From assembly GCA_001829005.1 (NCBI GenBank), contig MIAG01000009.1, positions 279,560-343,559 of the forward strand: a stretch of 64,000 bases of DNA, given 5' to 3'. The notes under the pieces are model-generated. The model worked only from the letters and a program-made list of their open reading frames with translations. It ran no database searches and was not told the DNA's origin. This document shows, piece by piece, positions 1 to 9,179 of the stretch (its first letter is position 1; each line of letters starts with the position of its first letter). The position numbers and the translations under genes are program-made. This DNA comes from Sphingobacteriia bacterium RIFOXYC2_FULL_35_18 (GTDB taxonomy: Bacteria; Bacteroidota; Bacteroidia; Chitinophagales; Chitinophagaceae).

Positions 1-152
1 GCCGGCTGCTCTTCCTAGATGCCCGAGCCGCTATAAAATTAGCTCCTTCCGTTGCAACCATTTTACAGAAAGAATTGAATTGGACCAACGAAGAAAGAGA
101 TGCACAACTAGAATCATTTATTCAATTAGCACAGCAATACATAATTCATTAA
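1..152 (+). CDS. glpD: Glycerol-3-phosphate dehydrogenase, C-terminal end (partial)
   Basis: The window opens inside this gene. Reading from base 3, 49 codons end at a TAA at 150-152. The peptide starts RLLFLDARAAIKLAP and contains KELNWTNEERDAQL, which matches the C-terminal helical cap of the FAD-dependent glycerol-3-phosphate dehydrogenase GlpD (membrane-associated; oxidises glycerol 3-phosphate to dihydroxyacetone phosphate and feeds quinone). The next gene, 9 bases downstream on the same strand, is a glycerol-facilitator-type channel, which supports the call: glycerol uptake and oxidation in one operon. The active-site part lies outside the window, so function rests on the tail plus context. 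Confidence 0.75.
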   Translation, partial: RLLFLDARAAIKLAPSVATILQKELNWTNEERDAQLESFIQLAQQYIIH

Positions 153-161
153 ATTCAAACT

Positions 162-869
162 ATGAATGCATTTATAGCAGAATTATTAGGCACCGCTTAC
201 ATCATCGCTTTTGGTAATGGGGTAGTGGCCAATGTGGTCTTACATAAAACCAAGGGCAACAATGGCGGATTAATTGCTATTACTTTTGGATGGAGTATGG
301 CCGTGTTCATGGCGGTATACATTACAGCAGGCGTTAGCGGAGCGCATTTAAATTCTGCAGTCACCATTGGGTTAGCTTCTTTAGGAAAATTTGATTGGGC
401 GCTGGTGCCTCAATATTTATTGGCGCAATTATTAGGCGCTATGTTGGGTCAATTTTTTGTTTTTCTTTTATACAAAGATCATTTTAATGCTACGGCAGAT
501 GGGCTTACGCAGCGTGCTTGTTTTTGCACCGATCCTGCTATTCGCAATCCTGTTCAAAATTTCATGACCGAATTTCTGGCTACGTTTATTTTTATGTTGG
601 CTATTTTATTTATTACCAAAGCCAATAGCAGCCTAGGTTCGCTGGATGCTTTGCCTGTTGCATTAGTAGTGCTTGCGATTGGTTTAAGTTTTGGCGGGCC
701 CACGGGATATGCCATTAACCCAGCGCGTGATTTGGGCCCGCGTATCATGCACTTTATTTTACCTATGACCAATAAATCTTCCAGCGATTGGGGTTATGCT
801 TGGGTGCCCATTGTGGGGCCTATTTTAGGTGCATTGGCCGCAGGATTCGTTTACACGGCCATCAATTAA
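162..869 (+). CDS. glpF: MIP-family channel, glycerol facilitator type
   Basis: A 235-residue six-helix channel of the aquaporin/glycerol facilitator (MIP) family. The second half-helix signature is NPARD at residues 186-190, whose Asp is typical of glycerol-conducting members. The first signature reads NSA (residues 64-66, in AHLNSAVTIG) instead of the canonical NPA. Hydrophobic segments run throughout and length is normal. It lies 9 bases after the glpD end, so it probably brings in glycerol for that dehydrogenase. Start ATG at 162 gives the family's usual short N-terminus (MNAFIAELLGT). Family certain; the gene symbol rests on the Asp signature and the neighbour. The NSA motif may alter the selectivity region. 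Confidence 0.85.
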   Translation: MNAFIAELLGTAYIIAFGNGVVANVVLHKTKGNNGGLIAITFGWSMAVFMAVYITAGVSGAHLNSAVTIGLASLGKFDWALVPQYLLAQLLGAMLGQFFVFLLYKDHFNATADGLTQRACFCTDPAIRNPVQNFMTEFLATFIFMLAILFITKANSSLGSLDALPVALVVLAIGLSFGGPTGYAINPARDLGPRIMHFILPMTNKSSSDWGYAWVPIVGPILGALAAGFVYTAIN

Positions 870-900
870 TGCACCGCGACAAGCTTATATAAAACAATGA

Positions 901-1971
901 TTAATCCCGGTTTAAAAAAGGAATTTTGAATTGCGATTTAATCACTCGCTTTTTCTTCATTACCGTAGGAGTATGCTGAAATTCTTGGTAATAGATTTTC
1001 AATAGAATCAAGAAATAAGAAATCAATAAAGGGCCAAAGATTAAGCCCGTGATACCAAAATATTTTAATCCCATAATCACACCCAATAGTGTAACCAATG
1101 GGTGTACGTCGGCCATTTTTTTAGCGAGTACAAAGCGTACCACATTGTCCATCACACCCATTAATAATGAGCCCCAGGCAATGAGTCCAATCCCTTCTGC
1201 TATTCCTACATTGGCCATTAAATAAATACTAATAGGCACCCAAATAATACCTGCACCCACAATCGGTATTACAGAAGATAAACCAGTAAGGACGGCCCAA
1301 AATCCGGGCTCACTTAATCCTACCCATGTATAATATGCCCACGCTAATAGACCTTGTATGATGGCTATCATCGGAACTCCCAATGCATTGCTGACTGTTT
1401 GTGCCCTAAGTTCATTAGCGAACAACATGATTTTTTCGCGCTTAAATGGCAAGTAAAAAACAATCGCCGCTTCCATTCTATTTAAGTTCGTAATCATGAA
1501 GAACAAAATAAAATACATCATACCCATCGCGCTAATCAAATTCAATCCTTGGCTTAAAATTCCACTAATAAAATCGGTAAAATAACTTTGTATGCCACTC
1601 AAGTTTTTCTCGCTTAATAATTCAAAATGATAATCTGATTTTAAGCGTTTGTCTAAATCTTTTAATGGCGCTAAAAATGCATCGGTATTGCCTGCAATAA
1701 GTAATGCTTTTTTATAAAGCATGCCTGCTAAAAAAGTAAAGGGTAAGAGGATGATGAAAAATGATACCACAATCACCAATGCTGCTGCTGCAGACTTACT
1801 CCAGTTTTTTTTCTTTACTAAAAATTCAACAGATGGTTTGCTTAATACATAAAATAAAACGGCCGCTAAAAATGCGGTGAAAAATTGTTGTAATGTAAAT
1901 AGCAGAAATGCCGCAAATAGTAGAATTACGGCCAAAAATATATATCGATTGATCTTATGTTCTTGCTGCAT
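901..1971 (-). CDS. AI-2E family transporter (YdiK/PerM-like permease)
   Basis: A 356-residue polytopic membrane protein of the AI-2E transporter family (PF01594). Two N-terminal hydrophobic stretches (about 8-45 and 60-88) are followed by a soluble segment rich in Lys/Asp and then the conserved C-terminal block with ITGLIFGPLL near residue 310. Family members include the AI-2 exporter TqsA and Na+/H+ antiporter-like proteins, so the substrate cannot be told from sequence. It is transcribed divergently from the YtxH gene at 2002; the 30-base gap holds a TACATTTG box on its strand. It converges on the channel gene at 869. Confidence 0.85.
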   Translation of the reverse strand: MQQEHKINRYIFLAVILLFAAFLLFTLQQFFTAFLAAVLFYVLSKPSVEFLVKKKNWSKSAAAALVIVVSFFIILLPFTFLAGMLYKKALLIAGNTDAFLAPLKDLDKRLKSDYHFELLSEKNLSGIQSYFTDFISGILSQGLNLISAMGMMYFILFFMITNLNRMEAAIVFYLPFKREKIMLFANELRAQTVSNALGVPMIAIIQGLLAWAYYTWVGLSEPGFWAVLTGLSSVIPIVGAGIIWVPISIYLMANVGIAEGIGLIAWGSLLMGVMDNVVRFVLAKKMADVHPLVTLLGVIMGLKYFGITGLIFGPLLISYFLILLKIYYQEFQHTPTVMKKKRVIKSQFKIPFLNRD

Positions 1972-1987
1972 TTTTCGTAACTTGTAT

Positions 1988-1995
1988 CAAATGTA
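1988..1995 (-). promoter_or_regulatory. Candidate -7 box for the AI-2E permease gene
   Basis: On the minus strand this reads TACATTTG, matching the Bacteroidota -7 consensus TAnnTTTG, 16 bases before the ATG at 1971. No clear TTG -33 element is seen at the right spacing, because that region already lies in the YtxH coding sequence. Weak to moderate support. Confidence 0.4.
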
Positions 1996-2001
1996 TTATT
2001 T

Positions 2002-2244
2002 ATGAGCGAGAACAGTAAATTCATTTCAGGTTTGTTGCTCGGTGCCCTTGCAGGAACAGCGTTGGCACTTTATTTAAACACCGATAAGGGGAAAGAATTA
2101 TTGGCCAGCCTTAATATAGAAGCCGATCATTTAAAAGATGAAGCGCAAGAAGGCTATGTTCATGTTAAAGAAGGGGTAGACGAACTCTTGGCTAAAGCAA
2201 AAAACTTGGTAAAAGAATTAGAACAAAAAATTGCAGAGGCTTAA
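2002..2244 (+). CDS. YtxH domain-containing small protein
   Basis: An 80-residue protein with an N-terminal membrane anchor (FISGLLLGALAGTALALYL) with a small-residue pattern, followed by a charged amphipathic helix rich in Lys and Glu. This layout (Gly/Ala-rich anchor, NTDKGKELLASL, long charged helix) is typical of the YtxH family (PF12732), small envelope proteins often linked to general stress. First gene of a compact operon with the holin-like gene and an 87-residue unknown. Molecular function unknown. Confidence 0.8.
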   Translation: MSENSKFISGLLLGALAGTALALYLNTDKGKELLASLNIEADHLKDEAQEGYVHVKEGVDELLAKAKNLVKELEQKIAEA

Positions 2245-2266
2245 GCCTCTCATAAAGAACTGCCAT

Positions 2267-2604
2267 ATGTCTGAATCGGAAGATTTTTTTGGAAACGCCA
2301 AAAAGGAATTAGAAGCTTATATCGAGAATCGAATCCTCTTGGCTAAAATGCAAGTGACGCAAAAACTGAGTCATAAAATGGCTTCGGTGGTGGTGATCAC
2401 CCTATTGGCTACTATTTTTGCTTTTGCCTTGGTTTTTGGGGGGATTATGGCCGCCTATTATTTGACCGATCTCACTGGTAGCTTGGTAAAAGGCTTTGGT
2501 TATGTGGCCGCTTTTTTTCTCGGTCTCTTATTTATAATAGTGTTATTCCGTAAAAAATTGGCTGCTGTGGTGGTGGATGCCCTCATTAAAAATTTATTTA
2601 AGTA

Positions 2605-2605
<1 letters not shown>
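2267..2605 (+). CDS. Phage-holin-III-superfamily-like membrane protein
   Basis: 112 residues. A hydrophilic N-terminal helix (KKELEAYIENRILLAKMQV) precedes two membrane segments, about residues 40-65 and 75-98, and a short basic tail. The pattern matches the 'phage holin family' (PF07332) found in chromosomal operons with YtxH genes in Bacteroidota; it is not evidence of a prophage. Start set at ATG 2267 (22 bases after the YtxH stop), because the upstream TTG would overlap the YtxH stop and add an unrelated stretch. Its TAA overlaps the next ATG by one base (TAATG), suggesting coupled translation. Confidence 0.7.
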
Positions 2606-4426
<1,821 letters not shown>

Positions 4427-4429
4427 TTT

Positions 4430-4681
4430 ATGATTTTAGAAATATTAACTCCGGAGAAAAAACTATACAGTGGCGAAGTGTACGGTGTACAATTGCCTGG
4501 TATTAGTGGTTTATTCGAAATACTCGACAAGCACGCACCAATGGTAAGTGCCTTGGGTAAGGGTAACCTAAAAATTTTGAAGGATAAAAAAGAAGTAGAA
4601 AGCTATTCTATCCAAAGCGGTTTTGTTGAAGTAATCAACAACAAAGCAACTGTGTTGGTAGAGGGTGCAGAAGAACTGTAA
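4430..4681 (+). CDS. atpC: F1Fo ATP synthase subunit epsilon, short form
   Basis: 83 residues, starting 3 bases after atpD. It contains the N-terminal beta-sandwich of epsilon (ILTPEKKLYSGEV at the start, then LPGISGLFEILDKHAPMVSAL, seen as two adjoining motifs) but lacks the C-terminal helical hairpin that makes other epsilon subunits about 130-140 residues and that inhibits ATP hydrolysis. Short epsilons are usual in Bacteroidota, so this is probably not a truncation. A terminator follows at 4740. Confidence 0.93.
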   Translation: MILEILTPEKKLYSGEVYGVQLPGISGLFEILDKHAPMVSALGKGNLKILKDKKEVESYSIQSGFVEVINNKATVLVEGAEEL

Positions 4682-4739
4682 GCGAACTTTGATTGCGCTG
4701 CGGCTTTGATCCCTTTAGCTAATTTCTTTATATAATTTG

Positions 4740-4771
4740 AACAGTCTCGATTTTTTCGGGACTGTTTTTTT
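4740..4771 (+). terminator. Rho-independent terminator after atpC
   Basis: Inverted repeat ACAGTC-CG / CG-GACTGT around a T-rich loop, followed by a run of seven T. It lies 60 bases downstream of atpC and ends the atpD-atpC transcript. Confidence 0.85.
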
Positions 4772-4882
4772 ATGCCCATATTTGAACTTTTCCTTTCTGG
4801 CTCTACTCGCTCCAGCGGTACTGCGAAAATAAAAAAGGGACAAAAAAGTATACTGAAAGTGTATGTAAAATTGAGTGAAATA

Positions 4883-4907
4883 GCGAGATTTTGCGAGAAT
4901 CTCGCAA
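4883..4907 (+). promoter_or_regulatory. Candidate operator of the Fic gene: palindrome plus third half-site
   Basis: 4891-4907 is a perfect 17-base palindrome, TTGCGAGA-A-TCTCGCAA. A further half-site GCGAGATT at 4883-4890 gives three GCGAGAWT half-sites in 25 bases and allows an alternative 8-base stem (4883-4890 with 4899-4906). It sits 31 bases before the Fic ATG at 4938, where promoter elements are expected; TTAATTTG at 4916 resembles a -7 box. The Fic protein carries a C-terminal winged-helix-like segment, so autorepression is plausible. Inference from position and symmetry only. Confidence 0.55.
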
Positions 4908-4937
4908 TTTTTACTTAATTTGCTTCAACTTGACTTT

Positions 4938-6224
4938 ATGATTGAAAAAGCGCCTAAACATATTAAAGAAGAAGATACTATTAATGTAATGGTAGACTTA
5001 GAAAGGAAGGGTGTTTTAAAGACTTTTCAAGATGACTATTTGTATTGGGATAAAATTAAATACAAGTCTAAAGATCACCCTCCTGAAAAAGTATGGAATG
5101 CGGTAAAACTTCATCGGTGGTTGCGACAAACTATTGTTCAATTTGGGAAGTATCAATTTAGTTTTGTAATTACTGATTATATGCAACGTGTTTTGCATCA
5201 GTTCGATTTGCATATTGGGGGAAATTTGAGCAGTAATATTGGGATTGCTGAAACAGATAAAACAAAGTTTGTAATTAGTTCAATAATGGAAGAAGCTATT
5301 TCGAGTAGTCAAATGGAAGGCGCTAATACAACTCGAAAAAAGGCAAAAGAAATGATTCAGAAGGAGCAAAAGCCTACCAATAAATCTGAGCAAATGATTC
5401 TGAATAACTTCATCACAATGAAGCATATTGTTCAGCATAAAAACCAATCTGTTACTCCGAATAGGATTCTTGCTTTGCATCAATTAATTATAAAAGACAC
5501 ACTTAACAAAAAAGTTGAAGAAGGAAAATTCAGAGACACAAATGATGTTTATGTTGTAGATCATAGCTCTAGCGAAGTTGTTCATCAACCCCCATCTCAT
5601 GAGGAATTAGCCTTGTTAATAAACGACCTTTGTGAATTTTGTAATAAAGAGTCTGAAAATTTTATTCATCCAGTTGTAAAGGGCTGTATCATACATTTTA
5701 TGATAGGATGGATTCATCCATTTGTTGATGGTAACGGAAGAACAGCTCGCGCTCTTTTTTATTGGTACATGCTTAAGCAAGGATATTGGCTTACAGAATA
5801 TTTATCAATATCGAGGATAATTAAAGATTCAAAAGCTCAATATGAAAAAGCTTATTTGTATTCAGAGATAGATGAGAATGATCTTAGTTATTTTATAACT
5901 TATCATATCAAAACATTAGAGAAAGCAATTGAAGCTTTAAAGCAATATATTAATACAAAACAGAAAGAAGTTTTTCAGGCAGCTCAATTTATGTCTATAC
6001 CAGGTGTAAATGATCGGATGGCACAAATTATCAAGCTTATTCATGATGATCCTGAAAGAATTCTAACTGTAAAAGAGATTGAATCAAGATTCAATATTTC
6101 CAATTTTACTGCTAGGTCCGATTTAAAAAATTTAGTTGAGTTGGGCTTTTTACAAGCAATTCAAGTGAATAAAAAGAAACAAAATTTTATCAGAGGAAAC
6201 AATTTCAATTCATTAATTAATTAA
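4938..6224 (+). CDS. Fic family protein (class II AMP-transferase) with C-terminal HTH
   Basis: 428 residues. The Fic core motif HPFVDGNGRTAR at about residues 258-269 is complete, including the catalytic His and the GNGR phosphate-binding loop, so AMP transfer (or a related nucleotidyl transfer) to protein hydroxyls is expected. An inhibitory-helix motif SSQMEG lies upstream (about residue 121), marking a class II Fic that restrains itself. The N-terminus resembles the Fic_N region, and the C-terminus (about 365-415; TVKEIESRFNISNFTARSD) looks like a winged helix. Start at ATG 4938 is preferred over the TTG six codons earlier. Stand-alone gene with a palindromic upstream region; target unknown. 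AT-richer than atpD, consistent with an accessory gene. Confidence 0.9.
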   Translation: MIEKAPKHIKEEDTINVMVDLERKGVLKTFQDDYLYWDKIKYKSKDHPPEKVWNAVKLHRWLRQTIVQFGKYQFSFVITDYMQRVLHQFDLHIGGNLSSNIGIAETDKTKFVISSIMEEAISSSQMEGANTTRKKAKEMIQKEQKPTNKSEQMILNNFITMKHIVQHKNQSVTPNRILALHQLIIKDTLNKKVEEGKFRDTNDVYVVDHSSSEVVHQPPSHEELALLINDLCEFCNKESENFIHPVVKGCIIHFMIGWIHPFVDGNGRTARALFYWYMLKQGYWLTEYLSISRIIKDSKAQYEKAYLYSEIDENDLSYFITYHIKTLEKAIEALKQYINTKQKEVFQAAQFMSIPGVNDRMAQIIKLIHDDPERILTVKEIESRFNISNFTARSDLKNLVELGFLQAIQVNKKKQNFIRGNNFNSLIN

Positions 6225-6328
6225 TATAAAATTGAGGATAGACCTTCTTAGTTTCAAGTGTATATTTTATTGGATTTAAAGATATAGTATCTTTTTTATT
6301 TGAAGGTTTTGGGGAGATAAGGGTTGTT

Positions 6329-6430
6329 TATATTCCGCCAAATCCACTTTTATTTCACTGATTTGGCAGAATATAGTTATTTTATATCTCGCCAAATTGG
6401 CTAAAATTTCATAGATTTGGCAGAATATAA
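6329..6430 (+). repeat. Tandem 54-base repeat of inverted repeats before the AAA ATPase gene
   Basis: Two inverted repeats in tandem. First: TATATTCCGCCAAATC (6329-6344) with GATTTGGCAGAATATA (6360-6375), one mismatch. Second: TTATATCTCGCCAAATT (6382-6398) with GATTTGGCAGAATATAA (6414-6430), slightly diverged. Both have 15-base spacers and matching arms are exactly 54 bases apart, so a 54-base unit is duplicated. The last arm ends 27 bases before the ATG at 6458 and overlaps a TAGATTTG match to the -7 consensus (6412-6419), a position suited to operators or a structured leader RNA. The right-hand arms are better conserved than the left. Confidence 0.8.
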
Positions 6431-6457
6431 ATTATCCGATGATTTAAATTTCAACCA

Positions 6458-7885
6458 ATGGAAAAAATTATAGGTAGGGAAATAGAACAAAAGCAATTAA
6501 AAAATATCATTGAATCAAATGATGCGGAGCTGCTTGCGATATATGGACGCCGTAGAATTGGTAAAACTTATTTAATCAGGAATGCCTATGAGAAGCAACT
6601 GATATTTGAACTATCAGGAGTACATAATGCTACATTAAGTCAGCAATTGGAAGTATTTGGTAATGCAATGTCTCGAGCAACAGGTTTCCCAATCGCTAGT
6701 CCTAGAAATTGGTCACAAGCGTTCACGCTTCTGATTGATTATATAAAGCCATTAATCAAAAAAGAAAAGAAAGTAATATTTATTGATGAGTTCCCCTGGC
6801 TTCATACTCCTCGATCTGGATTTATACAAGCTTTCGAAAACTTTTGGAATACATGGGCTTCAAAAGAAAAAAACTTGGTAGTAGTCATTTGTGGGTCAGC
6901 AGCAGCATGGATGATCAAGAATATTATTTATAATAAAGGGGGGCTTCATAACAGAGTTACCAGAAAGATACGCCTCATGCCATTTACTTTAGGTGAATCA
7001 GAAGAATTTTTGAAAGAAAGAAAAATCATACTTGATAGGTATCAATTAATTCAACTTTATATGGTGATGGGGGGAGTGCCTCAATATTTGAAAATGATAG
7101 AAAGAGGGGAAAGTTCAATGTTGGCGATTGACAGAATTTGTTTTACCAAAGATGGATTTTTAAATGATGAGTTTAAAAATTTATTTAGCTCTTTATTTGA
7201 TGATGCTGCTATTCATATGAATATTATTAAAGCATTAGCAAAAAAAGGGAAAGGTCTTACACGGAATGAAATTATTGAAACATGTAAATTGAAATCTGGT
7301 GGAGGAACTTCTCAAGTATTAGATGAGCTTGCAGAATCTGGATTTATAGGAATATTTAACCCTTATGGCAAAACAGCAAAGGACAGTGTTTATAAATTAG
7401 TAGATGAGTATACACTGTTTTATACAAAATTCATTGAGCATGGCAAACTAAAAGGAGCTGGTAGTTGGGCAAAATATTCAAGAACACAATCTTGGATTAG
7501 CTGGAGCGGCTATGCATTCGAAAATATTTGTTTGAAGCATATCATACAATTAAAAAATGCATTAGGTATTAGGAGTGTACATACTGAGCATTATATGTGG
7601 CGTTACATACCCAACAAAGATGAAAAAGGCGCTCAAATTGATCTATTAATTGACAGACAGGATATGTGTATTAATTTATGTGAGATGAAATTTTCAAATA
7701 CTGAGTTTGAGATAACTAAATCTTATGCAAAGGAAATTCAATCAAAAATGAATGTCTTTATCGAAAAAACTAAAACACGTAAAACCCTCTTTTTAACGCT
7801 GGTTACAACGCATGGTGTTAAAAACACTGGAAATTATATTGGGCTAATTCAAAATGAGGTTAAAATGGATGCTTTGTTTAAATAA
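6458..7885 (+). CDS. AAA ATPase with C-terminal nuclease-like domain (PF01637 + DUF234 type)
   Basis: 475 residues. N-terminal STAND/AAA-type ATPase: Walker A in YGRRRIGKT (about residues 28-36) and Walker B VIFIDEFPW near 106-114. The C-terminal part resembles DUF234 and carries a PD-(D/E)xK-like pattern: Asp in GAQIDLLIDR near residue 393 and ExK in LCEMKF near 408. This two-part architecture is common in archaea and Bacteroidota, is often mobile, and has no firmly established role; a defence or stability function is often suspected. Stand-alone gene with elaborate inverted repeats directly upstream. AT-rich and out of line with neighbouring housekeeping genes. Confidence 0.88.
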   Translation: MEKIIGREIEQKQLKNIIESNDAELLAIYGRRRIGKTYLIRNAYEKQLIFELSGVHNATLSQQLEVFGNAMSRATGFPIASPRNWSQAFTLLIDYIKPLIKKEKKVIFIDEFPWLHTPRSGFIQAFENFWNTWASKEKNLVVVICGSAAAWMIKNIIYNKGGLHNRVTRKIRLMPFTLGESEEFLKERKIILDRYQLIQLYMVMGGVPQYLKMIERGESSMLAIDRICFTKDGFLNDEFKNLFSSLFDDAAIHMNIIKALAKKGKGLTRNEIIETCKLKSGGGTSQVLDELAESGFIGIFNPYGKTAKDSVYKLVDEYTLFYTKFIEHGKLKGAGSWAKYSRTQSWISWSGYAFENICLKHIIQLKNALGIRSVHTEHYMWRYIPNKDEKGAQIDLLIDRQDMCINLCEMKFSNTEFEITKSYAKEIQSKMNVFIEKTKTRKTLFLTLVTTHGVKNTGNYIGLIQNEVKMDALFK

Positions 7886-8186
7886 CCTCCAAATGAAATA
7901 CTTCTTTACCGTTAAAAAACGGTGGGTCTCCGTATTTCTACTCTTTTATATTTGGTAGATATGATTTTAATTGGGAAGGTGAAAATGATTTTTTACTCCC
8001 GTTAAATAACCATCAGAATTTGATAATACTGCCCTACTGCTTCGCTATTGTTATCCGTTCCTTCGTCTTGTTCAGAACAAAATCTTGTTGCAACAAGTAA
8101 ACCAAACCCGAGTTCACGGTAGCGGGACTTCTGCGTGACGCTGAAATAACCATGGCGAGAGACAGGTCATTTTAAATTGTACTAAA
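7886..8186. other. Intergenic stretch with short palindromes and a possible gene remnant
   Basis: 301 bases without a convincing gene. ACCGTT-AAAA-AACGGT (about 7909-7924) is a short hairpin after the ATPase gene, without a T-run. The segment 8002-8166 is richer in G and C than its surroundings and holds a 54-codon open frame on the minus strand with no start codon (contains SRYRELGFGLLVATRFC), ending in TAA; it may be the decayed end of a lost gene. CTTGTTGCAACAAG near 8090 is a perfect 14-base palindrome. The promoter for the peptide genes should lie near 8130-8180, but no clear TAnnTTTG box was found. Confidence 0.35.
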
Positions 8187-8375
8187 ATGAAAAAAGTATC
8201 ATTCGAACAACTAGGGTTAGTGAACCTTAGTGCAGAGGAAACTCAGGAAATTAATGGTGGTGAAATAGGAACCTGGTTGAAGAAAGCAGGAATAGCTGGG
8301 TTAGCTTACGACGTCATTGATAATTGGAGCACGATTAAGAAAGGCTTCTTAGCTGGTTGGAATTCATTAAAATAA
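8187..8375 (+). CDS. Double-glycine leader peptide, bacteriocin-like precursor 1
   Basis: 62 residues. A leader of about 25 residues ends in LSAEETQEINGG, the pattern of double-glycine leaders cut by C39-peptidase ABC exporters. The predicted mature part has about 37 residues, begins EIGTWLKKAGIAG, is cationic, and mixes Trp, Gly and hydrophobic residues as in class II bacteriocins. Start ATG 8187 follows an AT-rich leader. A second such gene lies 18 bases downstream and the matching exporter follows at 10318. The antimicrobial role is inferred from leader and context; a signalling peptide is the alternative. Confidence 0.8.
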   Translation: MKKVSFEQLGLVNLSAEETQEINGGEIGTWLKKAGIAGLAYDVIDNWSTIKKGFLAGWNSLK

Positions 8376-8393
8376 TCAATTAAATTTTTTAAG

Positions 8394-8594
8394 ATGAAAA
8401 ATCAAACAATTGACCTTTCCGCTTTTAAGGGTCTCCAAGCATTAAGTATTGATCAAATGCAATCAATTGATGGCGGCGGTGAATTTTGGGACATTGTATC
8501 ATATGCTGCTGGTGTAACAGCAAAAGTCATTTACACTTTTGCTAAAGATGCAGTAACATATCAACAGTCTCTGCCTCCCAACTTGAAAAAGTAA
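8394..8594 (+). CDS. Double-glycine leader peptide, bacteriocin-like precursor 2
   Basis: 66 residues. The leader ends in LSIDQMQSIDGG, followed by a predicted mature peptide of about 36 residues (begins GEFWDIVSYAAGV) with a central Ala/Val/Ile-rich helix and a basic tail ending NLKK. Leader spacing and the Leu-Ser...Ile-x-Gly-Gly pattern match the first peptide while the cores are unrelated, as expected for a two-component pair or two independent substrates of one exporter. A terminator lies 3 bases after the stop, so the two peptides probably form their own short, abundant transcript. Confidence 0.8.
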   Translation: MKNQTIDLSAFKGLQALSIDQMQSIDGGGEFWDIVSYAAGVTAKVIYTFAKDAVTYQQSLPPNLKK

Positions 8595-8597
8595 TGT

Positions 8598-8630
8598 AAA
8601 GGGGTTGGGGATACCTAACCCCTTTATTTA
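8598..8630 (+). terminator. Rho-independent terminator after the peptide pair
   Basis: Stem AAAGGGGTT / AACCCCTTT around a short G-rich loop, followed by TATTTA. It separates the two peptide genes from the export genes and likely allows higher expression of the peptides. Confidence 0.8.
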
Positions 8631-8683
8631 AATTAGTAAATAATAGAAAGTAAAACTTTAGCTAAAAAAATTAATGTAATGTT

Positions 8684-9169
8684 ATGGGTCATTTTTTATT
8701 TCGAATGAATGATTTGTATTTAAAGAAAGTGAGAGAACTTTCAAAAATCAGTCAGTTTAAATTAATTATATTAACTGTGATAATTGAGATTTCAGTTACA
8801 TTGATTTTTTCGTTTTTGCTTTTTCCTAATCATAATGCAGGACCGACATTTGATAGCAAGCTAGAAGAGTTTTTTATTGTAGTCATATTCGCGCCTATCT
8901 TAGAAACGTTAATTTTTCAATATTCAATAATTTCATACATATTGGGTAAGAGGCCCAATGCTTATTTATTTACTTGTATTTTTTCTGCCATCTTGTTTGG
9001 CTTATCTCATTTTTACTCACCAGAATATATTTTGAAAACTTTTTTTTCTGGTTTACTATTTGGAACACTTTACTTGGTGGTTCAGAATAAAAATAACAAC
9101 GCATTTATCATTGTTGCAATCGCTCATTCTATTTACAATTTTATTGGATTTTGTTTGAGGCAGATTTAA
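8684..9169 (+). CDS. CPBP/Abi-family intramembrane protease-like protein, degenerate first motif
   Basis: 161 residues with about four membrane segments. The CPBP (Abi, PF02517) layout is visible: motif 1 APILETLIFQ near residue 70, motif 2 FGLSHFY near 107, motif 3 HSIYN near 150. Motif 1 has ET...Q where classic members have EE...R, so one Glu and the Arg are replaced; the two motif His residues remain. CPBP proteins next to bacteriocin genes often act in self-immunity or peptide maturation. It sits 10 bases before the HlyD-like gene in the export operon. ATG 8705 is an alternative start. Catalytic competence is uncertain. Confidence 0.78.
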   Translation: MGHFLFRMNDLYLKKVRELSKISQFKLIILTVIIEISVTLIFSFLLFPNHNAGPTFDSKLEEFFIVVIFAPILETLIFQYSIISYILGKRPNAYLFTCIFSAILFGLSHFYSPEYILKTFFSGLLFGTLYLVVQNKNNNAFIIVAIAHSIYNFIGFCLRQI

Positions 9170-9179
9170 ATAAACCTCT

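Noticed and set aside
4430..4681. Truncated or broken atpC
   Set aside because: The reading frame ends cleanly and short epsilon subunits lacking the helical hairpin are normal in Bacteroidota.
8050..8080. Another hairpin-repeat copy near TTCGCTATTGTTATCCGTT
   Set aside because: Only part of the loop core is similar, and there is no TTAAATGCTC half and no arms; probably chance or too decayed to support.
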